DNA of 64,000 nucleotides from Eulemur rufifrons. Lineage: Eukaryota > Chordata > Mammalia > Primates > Lemuridae. The translations under genes were made by a program, and so were the position numbers. Where the stretch lies: assembly GCF_041146395.1 (NCBI RefSeq), contig NC_091012.1, positions 12,390,193 through 12,454,192 on the forward strand, written 5' to 3'. Positions 11,324 to 21,690 of this stretch are shown piece after piece. Each line of letters begins with the position of its first letter. The stretch's first letter is position 1. Under the pieces are notes generated by a model, which saw only the letters and a program-made list of their open reading frames with translations, ran no database searches and was not told where the DNA came from.

Positions 11324-13544
11324 TATGGTAAATAGCAGTGAGGAGAAATGGGGCTATAATGTTAGTCTCTCTTCCTTGACTACCATGTAGCTTTTCCCCT
11401 CATTAGGCAAAGGTTGATCAAAGGGCTAGGAGAGAGTTAGGGGCTTGGTGCCTAAGGGAATGGTTCTGAAGCAGCAATTGGAAAAATGGGTGAAAGCAGG
11501 TGGCCCAGTTCTTCAACTTACTACATTTTTCAGAGCCCTTCACATCATGTTATCACTGTGTAAATATGCATGATTAGAGAAGAGATGTTGTATCAACTTT
11601 ACCAACGAAAACACTGAAGACCCAAGGAGGATCTATTATAGGCAAGGCAGTGGGTTACAAAGCAGGTGGGATTAAAACTTGGGTCAAAAGGAGGGAGCAG
11701 GTAGAAAGGAGAGCAAAATGACACCAAGTGCTGAACAGAAGCATTTCCTCCTCCTATCCCTCCAGGCAAGATCCTGTAGGGGATTCTCCAGAGCAAAATT
11801 TTACTTTTTGTAGCTTACTTCTTGGTACCTGTTGTCTTTGGTTGATGCTTTACTTTGAATTGGAACAAAAAATATAAGGCCAAAGCTGGTAACATGAATG
11901 AGTGTGTAATGATTAGATTTGAACTTCTTGCTCACTACCTGAGATGCCTAACTTCATGTCAGAAGATGAAGGAGGCTACTGCATTCTCCTCCTTTCTTTT
12001 CTCTCATGTAGCAGCCCTCTCTGCTTAACATTCCTGGTTTCCTTGATCACAACCCAAATCATAAGCCCCTTTTGTACCAAATTCTCTCCTGTATTATCAC
12101 TATAATATTCTGATTTTTCTCCCTTAACCTAACATCCTTCTCCTCCCATATGACACAGAACGTTCTGTTGTATTCTCTGGAAATCAAGCTACATGATTAG
12201 GAAACTTCTGTATTTTGTTAGACTTCTTCTTTTTTGACAGTTTCTTCCATCTACTGGATTTTCCTTGAGAACATTGCTGCCCTGTATCTCAAGTAAAGAA
12301 AACTCATTCTCTCAAACTCTAAAGCACTAAGGTGGAAATGTGGTTTATAGACTCTCCTTGCTCCTTCTGATTTCTTGAAGATCATTTTTCTCTCTTCCTA
12401 TTAAAATGTATCTTGCTGCTTAGAAGCTCATGCTACCCACCACCTTTTCCCTGGCACTGCCACCTTCAGAGCTCCTGGATGATCTGTGAAAACTTTCACA
12501 CTTGTCTCAAAGTTTCATTCTTGAATCCATCATCCTCAGTCACTTCAATATCCATTTAGATGGCATCATTCAATTCTCTTGGTTCACTGTGAATCCTTCC
12601 CAAACCCGATCTGTCGACTTTTGGATTTTTTTATCTATGAGCTTGCTTTTGTTTATTTTCTTCTCTATTAAAACACAGAATAAGGAGTTTACACAATTTC
12701 TAAGACAGGGGAATGCAAGGGAACAGAGGGGGGTACAATAGGTGTGTGTAAGGGATAGGGTCAGGACACAGGAAGGTGTTATTCTCTTTAAGATTGTCAC
12801 CCTAAAGTCTGAGCTTTCCTCTTACCTTTGTAACTTCCTATATTTGGAGAGCATTCAGGACCAGAAGCTTCTATGTTTGCAGCCATGCTTCACCCCACTG
12901 TCCTTGGCATTTTCACCCAGCTTTATTACCTACTGTTCCTGCCCAGGACACCATAGAAAACAGTGACTTGGGCACTTGTATGAAACAGAACTATAAAATT
13001 TTGAGTTGCTCCCTCCAAAAAACCTCCCAATTAGATTCAGCTTTTTCCATAAAGCTGCTAAAATGGAGCATGCATGGAGGGAGGGATCAGTGGGTACAGG
13101 GAGAGAGTGACTCCCTGCTAGTAGGCAAAACACCAAATGCCACATTTCCTTAGAGTTTACTGCTGTCAGCAAAACCACAACACTTAAAATATTTTTGATT
13201 TACACAAAGTGCTATATCAACTGTGGGGACTCTTTGTCCTTTTCTCCTCCAGACAAGAGGAGAATAAGCAACAAATGAAGCATGCTCAGGTGGCTCATTT
13301 CAATCGTCCCCCTGACACAGCCTTCATATCTGGTCAGAGAGTGGATGGGTTACTTTCCCTTCACTTTCACTTGGGTGAGGACTTTGCTACTTGTTCCAGG
13401 GAGCTTTCTCATATCCCCTAAGCATGCCTCTGAAGAATCTTTCTACTTTCCTTTTACACAAAGTTATATTACATTAAATAGGAAATGTCTAGTTTTGACT
13501 CAAAAGTTTAGTTTACTATATCTCACACAACAAGCAGTACAGTT

Positions 13545-14615
13545 AATCAAAGTATGCACCTAAACTATCAACACAGTTTTGCCATCCTGTTTTACTGGTT
13601 GTTTATGCCAACAGCAAAGAAGCCTGGAGAGCTAGTGGTGATGACATCACGAAAGGTGTTTTCCACAGCTTGTTGAGAATTGAATATTTTTCCTTGCAGC
13701 AAGTGGTCCAAAGCCTGGAAGATGTGGTAGTGAGTTGGTGCAAGGTCTGGGGAATACAGTGGATGACAGAGTGTTTGAGCAGCATTGCTTGTGTGACACG
13801 TGGTCAAGCATTGTCTTGCAAGAGGATTGGCTTGTATCTATTGACCAATCTCAGCTGCTTAATTGCAAGCATCCTCATCATTTCATCCAGCTGGTTGCAG
13901 CAGACATCCACTGTAATCGATTGACCAGGTTTCATGAAGCTGTAGTGGATTATATCAGTGCTGGACCACCAAACAGACACTATTAGCTTTTTCTTAATGA
14001 ATATTTGGTTTTAGACTGTGTTTTAGCACTTCATCTTTATCCAACCGTTGTGCCAAATACTTCTGATTGTCAAAAAGTACCCATTTTTCATCACACGTAA
14101 TAAATAATACAGTGTAAAAATGGTTTGCCTTTATCTTGTGACAGCAAAGATAGGCAAGCTTTTAGGTGATTGCTCTTCTGATGTTCATTTAATTCATGTG
14201 GTACCCATCTATCCATCATGTTTACCTTGCTGATTTGTTTCAAATTGTCCAATATTGTTGGAATAGTAATGTCAAACCTTGCTGCTAATTCACATATGGG
14301 TTGAGATGAATTCGCTTCCATGCAGCTTTCAGCTCATGCCTATCCGCCTTGGTCTCCGGTCGCCCACTTGGCTCATTTTCAAGATTAAAGTCACCAGAAT
14401 GGAAGTTATCAAACCATAAACATACTGTGCATTCATTAGCCACATCCTTCCCAAAATCTTTGTTGATATTTTGAGCTGTCTGCACTGCATTGGCTCCACA
14501 ACAGAACCCATATGTGAAAATAACACAAATTTTTGACTTATCCATGGTTTCACAAAAATTGTTCCAAAAAAATTTTAAAAGAAAATCACAAGCCAAACTA
14601 TACCTTTGAAAGAAT
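13545..14615 (-). mobile_element. mariner (Tc1/mariner) transposon remnant with broken transposase
   Basis: The minus strand encodes pieces of a mariner transposase. From 14553 downward comes the N-terminal helix-turn-helix region, including a GDFNLENEPSGRPETK-type segment. A second region (14091-14321) carries the WVPHELNEHQK segment. A C-terminal part around 13592-13807 contains the YSPDLAP motif with the third catalytic aspartate. The first catalytic aspartate (CDEKW-type, near 14090) and the second (LQDNA, near 13812) are also visible, so all three residues of the DD34D set are present. Stops and frame changes separate the pieces. The ends show a weak inverted match ('tcaaagtatgcacc' near 13550 against 'tatacctttga' near 14605). 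It resembles the Hsmar2-like group of primate and mammalian mariners; that subfamily is from recall. Confidence 0.88.
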
Positions 14616-15150
14616 GAAGATATACCTTCATAATAAAAATAAAACCAGGAGTGTCAAAGTGGAATGTCAGAGATGTCAACTATCAAACTCAGTACTTAAG
14701 GAAATCAGACATTTCATACTTTATAATCTTAATATCTTAGAAATCCACCCTCATCACCAAAATTGTCAAAAATGTGAAGCTCTTAGATTTTTTCCTATTT
14801 GCAAGCCAAGTAGTTATACTATCAGTGTTATAGAAAAGCCAGCTCCAAGAGAGAGGTGAGGTTAAATTGGATGAGGCAATGACAGGTGACAGCAAATAAA
14901 AATAATGATAAGACAACATTTGAAGAATAAAATGAATTTTATTATCCTACTGGAAAAAAAATCAAATAAGTAGCCATACAACATCAATTCTGAATGGATT
15001 GTGAAACCAATTTTTAAAATGTCTTTTAAAAAAAAAAAGAACATCTCTATGATCTTAAAATAGAAAAAAAAATCATTAAATGAAAGAAAAGGCATTTAAT
15101 ACTGGGGGAAATAACAAATCAGATTGTATTAAATTTTAGAACTTCTCATT
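14616..15150. other. No recognised feature
   Basis: AT-rich sequence between the mariner remnant and an AG repeat. It contains several A-runs near 15030-15070. No open frame of note. Confidence 0.45.
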
Positions 15151-15176
15151 GAATGAGAGAGAGAGAGAGAGAGAGA
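15151..15176. repeat. (GA)n microsatellite
   Basis: An AG dinucleotide tract of about 25 bp, continuing as a broader purine-rich stretch to about 15215. It lies at the edge of an L1-like fragment. Confidence 0.9.
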
Positions 15177-15204
15177 CAGGAGAGGGAGAGAGCGAGAGAA
15201 GGGA

Positions 15205-15880
15205 GAGGGCAAAGAAAGGACTCCTATCCAACATATATAAATACTCCTACAAACTCATACAAAAAATATGGCTAAAACAATGGAGGATGGTTAAAACAAA
15301 ACAGCATAGTGCTTCAAAAAGAAGTAATTTAATATCTAAAGAAGTGTAAAAAAAAATTCAACTTTTTTAGTAATCAGGGAAATGTAAATAAAGCCTGATA
15401 TAATCACACAGCAACCAGGAGACAAAGTACAAATTACAGAAAATACCATGTTAGCAAGCATGTAGATACACCAGGAAACTTATATACTGTTGGTGGGTGT
15501 GAAAAGTGGTACAAACATTTTGGAAAACTGTTTGGCATATTATTTATAGATGAAGAGATGAAAATATATGACACAAAAATTTTACTTTACATATGTTCCA
15601 AACAGAAACTTGTATGTGTGTCACCAATATATTTTCTAGAATTTATATACTGGCACCGTTCCTAACATCCCCAACTAAAGCACACTCACATGTGAATCAG
15701 CAGTGGAGTAATTATGTTAGTTGTCTGATATTTACACAACGGAATTCAATGCTAAGAAATGACCCACAACAACATGCAAGAATACAAATAAAACAACCTA
15801 TGCAATTTAAACAGTCACGTACTAAAGAGTTTCTGCTTTATAATATTTATATAAAGTATAAAAGGGGTAAAAGTGACATC
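15205..15880 (+). mobile_element. Old L1/HAL1-like fragment
   Basis: Contains diverged forms of the L1 ORF2 3'-part phrases 'aatcagggaaatgtaaataaa', 'actgttggtgggtgtgaaaa' and 'ttttggaaaactgtttggca' in plus orientation. No long frame survives. The divergence indicates an ancient insertion. Confidence 0.7.
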
Positions 15881-16920
15881 TGCCATTAGATGTCACTATA
15901 GTGCTCACTGTTGAGTACAGTGACTAGTTGAGATCATAAGAATATATCTGTGGGCTAAAATGTCCTTTAAAAAAAAGCCTCTTACGTAATTATGCCAGAG
16001 ATGTTTTAGTATTTCATTGTGCTTTCCACTTATGACCTGTGTATTTACCTTTAAATATTTTAAACCCTTGAGAATTTTTTTAAAGTTGAAGAAAGTTAAA
16101 TAGATTAATGTAATATTATTCATAGGGCATAGGTATTGTCATTTGACACTGTGATTAGTGTTTCAAAGAAAGCTTTAATTTCTAGGTTTCAAACTAAGAT
16201 AATAACAAATAAGAAAATGGAGCAGGTTATCATGAAGAACGCACTCCAAATAAACTTATCATTATATTTAACAAAAAACAAACTAATAATTCCTATTAAA
16301 GACAACATACTTTGGCTATATTCAGTTGGATAATTTAAAGATAAATTAACAATTAATCACTTACCACAGTGATAGGACTATCAAATGTAATAGACTTTAT
16401 GGCAAAGCATTTGCCATTATTGTAATTGGTATTACTTTCACATTCTTCATGTGTAATTTCCAATGTTATTGCTTGAACCTGATTGTCACCAACACATGCA
16501 AATACATACACTCATATACACACACATTTACACTTACACAAATGCATTTATCTGTGTGTACAGTTTCTTGAAATGAGAATATTTCATAGTTGTGTTTACA
16601 ATTCTATGAAGATGAATGAATAAACAACTGAACGTTGAAAAAACCCACACAATTCACATAATCCTCAGAAGATCAGGGGTTTGTATTACTTACCCAGGCA
16701 ATGCAAAGCTTCGATACATTGGAGTCCCTGCTCCTGAGAACAAATGGCTGACAGTTGGGAAACCTTCACTGGTTATCAGGCAGATGTGCACCATCAACTG
16801 ACCAGGATTATTACAAAGAGCCAAACAAACTTGAACGATGAAGGAGAGAGTGTAAAATGATACAAAAGAGCTCACCAAAGAAGTTTTAGTAGCTCTGGAC
16901 TCAGAGAAGGATCTAGGGGA
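15881..16920. other. No recognised feature
   Basis: AT-rich sequence with a CA-rich patch at about 16490-16545. Nothing gene-like is supported. Confidence 0.45.
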
Positions 16921-17400
16921 GAAATTAGTCATATGTGTGAATTTGACCTGTTACTTTTGCCTTTACAGAATAAAAATCATGGAGCCACTCACCCAGGGCA
17001 TAGTCCCCAAACATAAAGCACCAGGGAAGGATAACAATGCTGCATGGAGTGTCTTCAGCTTTGCCAGGATGAACAACAGAACAGTATCCCAAACCTTCTG
17101 TCTTTGTGATTTTCTGTTACTTCCTTTGTCAGTCACAGACATGGAAAAAATAATATTTACCAGAATTTGGAGGATCCATCACAGGAGTATGGAGGAGCCA
17201 ATATACTTGGTAGTTTTCACTGTAAGCTCTGCCCACCTGGAATTCCTCAGACTGACTGTGACTCCTTGGAAGACACTCAAGAGGAAGATGGCACCAGTGA
17301 ACACACCCCTACCCACTCTGTGAACATAGAAAAGCAGTTTTTATCTGAAATCACTGAGGGAATGTTTGCACCCCAAAGCTGACATTGTCAGTAGAACTCC
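16921..17400 (+). other. Weak coding-like segment of unknown identity
   Basis: The composition shifts from AT-rich to balanced here, and two overlapping plus frames stay open: 16937-17323 and 17167-17382. The second ends in a stop after ITEGMFAPQS and contains an acidic stretch (DSLEDTQEEDGTSEH). A 'ttttgcctttacag' acceptor-like sequence ends at about 16970. I recognise no family, and two overlapping frames argue against a real exon. It may be part of an unrecognised LTR or an old retrocopy. Confidence 0.2.
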
Positions 17401-18144
17401 TCCAGAGAGAGAGAACAAGGATTTGGCTATATTAATGAGGTGCTTAATAATCAGGTCTGTGGATCTTAATGAGTGAAGTAAATCTTTACTGAGTGAAGTA
17501 AATAAACATGGTAAAAAAGACAAAAATTTTCCAGGGTTCCAAGTATGGCCTGTGTTAGGATGGTCATTGCCATGGTCAAATCCCTGACAACGATTCTTCA
17601 GGTCCCACAGCCTGATATTTGCCTTCAGAGCCAGAGGACCTGCAGGGGAACAAGACGCATGGGCTACATTTAAAATATCAACTAACATGTAACATTCTCC
17701 ACTGACCATTAGTGCCTACTCAGAAATATTACTTAAATTTTCTCTAGTATTAACAGGTTTCCAATATGCACTTGTGTACCATTTAAAGTGTACTTGCGAT
17801 GTACACTTGCATTGCCGTCAAGGGCAGGCATGTGGTAACTTTGTTGAGGCTTGTGAACAATATAACATTAGACAAATATGGAAAATGAAATCTGTGAGGC
17901 ATGGAAACTTGTGTGTTTTATAAATTGAAATGGTAGATTTGGGAATTGATATTAGAAGTTTTTAATCTAGACAAATAATCACTTGATACATTGAGTTAGG
18001 GAGGCAGCATTGAAGGCAGAGGTTACATTGAGTAACTTTATAATAATGGATTTCAGAAGTGGGATGGAATGAACATCCTGGTGACATACTGTCCAGCAGA
18101 CACACTGTGGTTTAATGAAGATAGATGAACCAAGCGCTCCTTAC

Positions 18145-18267
18145 CATGGTGTGAGAGGTGATGACGAAGGTGCACGTAGTGATTCAGAAACCGCTGAAGC
18201 CGGGACTCCAGATGTCTTAGCTGAGAACTGCGCTGCTGCTGAAGGCTGGGAGCCAAAGCATCGGGTT
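18145..18267 (-). other. Candidate 123-nt phase 1-1 exon on the minus strand
   Basis: Read on the minus strand, the segment is preceded by a good acceptor ('ctgctttctcattccag') and ends at a good donor ('catg' then 'gtaagg'). It is 123 nt long and open in the phase 1-1 frame, encoding a Gln/Arg/His-rich peptide (PSLQQQRSSQLRHLESRLQR and on to HLRHHLSHH) with amphipathic, coiled-coil-like spacing. A possible second acceptor, 'ttcccctgcag', with a 70-nt open segment ending 'catg' but followed by 'gc' rather than 'gt', lies downstream on the same strand (17573-17643). I cannot name the protein. It may be an isolated exon of a decayed or unassembled gene. Confidence 0.3.
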
Positions 18268-18398
18268 CTGGAATGAGAAAGCAGAGAGGAAGACAGCGAC
18301 CTCTCACTCGGAGGAGGAAATAAAGTGACAATTCAAAGTGAAAACAAAGCTTCACTACAATGAAAGTCTGAATATTAAATTAGCTAGACAATTAAAAA

Positions 18399-18507
18399 GA
18401 CCTACATGATGATGAGGAAGATGAAGAAATGTTAGAGAGTGCAGATGGGGAAAGCATGAATATGGGAGAGTCAAATCAAGGATCCACTACAAGTGCCCAA
18501 CAGTAAA
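18399..18507 (+). other. Short acidic open segment ending in a stop
   Basis: An 'aaaag' sequence precedes an open plus frame of about 34 codons that begins DLHDDEEDEEMLES and ends TTSAQQ then a stop at about 18507. It resembles an acidic C-terminal tail of a nuclear or chaperone-type protein. No poly-A tail or upstream homologous exon is seen. It may be a retrocopy fragment or chance. Confidence 0.18.
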
Positions 18508-19534
18508 ACAAATCACAAATTTCATAGAAAAGATTTGTTTGATACTGCAATTATTTGTTAGATACAAATGTTGTTACTATAATACACTGCTTCTTATTCT
18601 CCACAATTCGTGACTTAAGTCCCAAGATGCATACCACTTATTATATAGTGACAAGAGTTAGATGATAACCTTACAGACTGAGTAGCCTGAAAATGCCTAA
18701 TTGATACATACATTCTTGTGTCTAGTACTTCACCCCAAATACAGCGTGATGTCATCTGTCAAAAACTGCATTACTTTTCATATATATAATATACAGAAAT
18801 TATTTTACAAACCTGTTCATGTAGTGAATTCTTTTGGTACTGATAAAAATTGAGATATAAATAACTGACTAGAAATGAAGCCATCACTAAACAAAGATAC
18901 ACAAGACTTTCCTGCATTTTATTTCAGAAAAGAAACCAAATAATTCATACTATGTTAGAAGAATAATGTACATTTGTCATAGTATATATTATTGTATTTT
19001 CTTAAAGCTGGGCCTATTTAAGGTTTTTAAATTTAAAAATGTTCAGGCTTACTTCTGTAAACAATCATATCACTAGTTATACACAGTTCTCTCATCTTGC
19101 AAAAAAAAAACACTTATTTAGTTGTTGTCTAAAGTCTAATGATGTCAAAGAAACTAATAATAGCAACTTAATTGGCAAGCTATAAATCAGGTGTAGAAAT
19201 TAAGCAGTTGAACTCTATTTTCTACCTATGGTACTGCTGCTACTCAATCTATTTTCTTCATGTATTAGAAGAACTAATAGGCATTTATGGTCAAAATGAG
19301 AATTTCATTATTGCATCAAATGACAGAATATGTGTTAGGAAAAGAATTTCTAATGTCATGACACTCTTTATGATCTTTTAAAAGGCAAAGGATTATGTGT
19401 GTATGTGTGCAAAGGAGTAGGAAACAAGAGCAGAAGGTTAAGACAGGCGCTTAAAAGCAATGCTGGGATAGCTACATTAGAATTATATTTATTAAAAAAA
19501 AAACTGATCTGAAGTCTGACCAGTGTACAAAAAA

Positions 19535-19567
19535 GCAGCAGCAGCAGCAGAAGAAGAAGAAGAAGAA
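19535..19567. repeat. (GCA)n-(AGA)n trinucleotide repeat
   Basis: Five GCA units are followed without a break by about five AGA units, making a compound trinucleotide tract. It lies in non-coding sequence. Confidence 0.9.
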
Positions 19568-19599
19568 AGCAGCTATCTTCCACTTGCAAGTTTATGGAA

Positions 19600-21495
19600 A
19601 TATCAGTAATGTCAAAATAAATGAAAAGTGGGAGAATTCAAAAAAAAAAGAAAAAAAAAAGGAGAGAGGATGCACATAACTAAAACCAGAAATAAAAACA
19701 GATATATTAATACTGATTTTACAGTAATAAAAAGGATTGCAAGAGAGTACTATGAACAACTGAACAGTAATCACCTTGATGACCTTAATAAAATGGAAAA
19801 TTTCTAGAAACACACTGCCTGCCCAGTGTCAATCATGGAGAAATAGAACATTAGAATAGAGCTGTAACTAACTAGTAAGCAGACTGAATCATTACTCAAT
19901 TTCTCCGACAAAGGAAAGCACAGGACCAGATGGCTTTACTGCTGAATTTTACCAACATTTAAAGAATTAACAACAATCTTTCTTAAATTCTTTGAAAAAG
20001 TTGAATAAAACTGAACACATCCTAACTTATTTTCTTAAGGTCAGCATTGCTCTGATACCAATGCCGGATAAAGTCACTACAAGGAAAGAAACCACAGACC
20101 AATGTCCCTTATGAATAATGATAAATAAACCCTGAATAGCATGCTATAAAGCCAAAATCTGCAGGATATCAAAAGGATTACACACTCTGACTAAGTAGGG
20201 TTTATTACTGAAATGCAAAGTTGGTTGAAAATATGAAAACCTATCAATGAAATATACCACATTAACTGAACAGAGAAAAAAACAGACATGATGATCTCAA
20301 TTGATATAGAAAAAAGAATTTAACAAAATTCAACATGCTTTCATGTTAAAATCATGCAACAACTAGATGTAGACAAGAACTACTTCAACTTAAGAAAGAA
20401 CACGTATGGAAAAATCCACAACTAGAATCATACAAAGTGGTAAAAAATGAAATCCTTTCCTATCAAATCAAGAACAAGACAAAGATGCCTGATTTTAACA
20501 CTTCTATGCAGCATAGTACTGGAAGTCATAGCCAAATAAATTAGGCATGGAAAAGAAAAATAAAGCACACAAATTGAAAAGGTAGTTTTGCAAGACACAT
20601 CACAAAATATCAAGGAAATGCAAACAAAAATCATAATGAGATATCACCTTACTCCAATTAGAATAGCTATAATCTATAGGACGAAAAAGTGGTATGAATA
20701 TGGATAAATGGGAAATTTTTTACACTGTTGGTGGGAATGTACATTTTTACAGCTATTAGTAAAAACAGTATGAAAGCTCCCCTAAAAATTAAAAATAGAA
20801 CTATCATATTATCCAGCAATCCCAATGCTGGGTATATATCCAAAGGAAATGAAATTAATAAAGTTGAAAAAATCTCCACTCATATATTTACTGCAGCACT
20901 ATTCATAATAGTTAAGAAATGGAAGCAACCTAAGTGTCCATCAGTGGATGAATGGATAAAGAAAATGTGGTATTTAAACACAAAGGAATACTATTCAGGC
21001 ATAAATTGACTAATTGCAGCAATATGGATGAACCTGGAGAGCATGATATTAAATAAAATAGTCAAGCACCAAAAGATAAATATTGTATGTTCTCACTCAT
21101 ATATGGAATCTAAAAAATCTGATCTCATAGAAGTAGAGAGTAGAATAGCGGTTACTAGATGTTAGGGAGGGTAGGGAAGAGGCATGGGGAGAGATTGCTT
21201 GATGGGTACGGAATTACAGTTTGATGGATGGAATATGTTCTAGTGCACAATAGAGTGTTCTATGCACAGTACGGTGACTTTGACTAATAGTTTGGTATTT
21301 ATATTTTAATATAGGTAGAAGAGAGAATTTTTAATGTTTTCATCTCAAAAATTAATAAATGTATGCGATGATGGACATGCCAAATCCCCTAATTTGATCA
21401 TTATATGATGTATACAGGTATCAAAACATCACACTGCATCCCATAAATAAGTATAATTATTATATGTCAATTAAAAACAAAATAAAAAAAAGAAA
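19600..21495 (+). mobile_element. L1 fragment: partial ORF2 plus 3' end
   Basis: The first part (19600-20560) matches the L1 ORF2 reverse-transcriptase region, including the 'aggaccagatggctttactg' phrase. At about 20560-20600 it jumps to the ORF2 C-terminal region ('gagatatcaccttactcc', 'actgttggtgggaatgtac', 'ggtatttaaacacaaaggaatact'). It then runs through a 3' untranslated region to an A-rich end near 21495. The middle of ORF2 is therefore missing. Stops and frameshifts break every frame. An A-rich tract of about 20 bp lies near 19640. Confidence 0.9.
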
Positions 21496-21524
21496 ACTGA
21501 GGTTTTATGCAATATACTTGGTGC

Positions 21525-21690
21525 CTACCACTTATTAAGGGCCTACTGTGTGCCTGGTGCATATTAAATGCTGTGCATGTCCCGTCTCATTTAACCCTTG
21601 CAGCACTCGGATGAGGTAGATGGCATCCTCTGTGTCACCTTTACAGAGAGGTGAGTGATTGTTCTGAGGTCACCAGAATAACCGGTCTTG
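21525..21690 (-). mobile_element. MIR-like SINE
   Basis: The plus strand reads 'cacttattaagggcctactgtgtgcctggtgc' in part, then 'ctcatttaacccttgcag', 'gatgaggtagatggc' and 'cagagaggtgagtgattg'. This is the reverse of the MIR core and 3' part. Confidence 0.75.

Larger units (their letters stand above)
9843..13544. other. Intergenic sequence with a 41-bp direct repeat
   Basis: No gene is recognised. The stretch contains one clear direct repeat, listed separately. The rest is mixed-composition sequence with short frames only. Confidence 0.5.
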
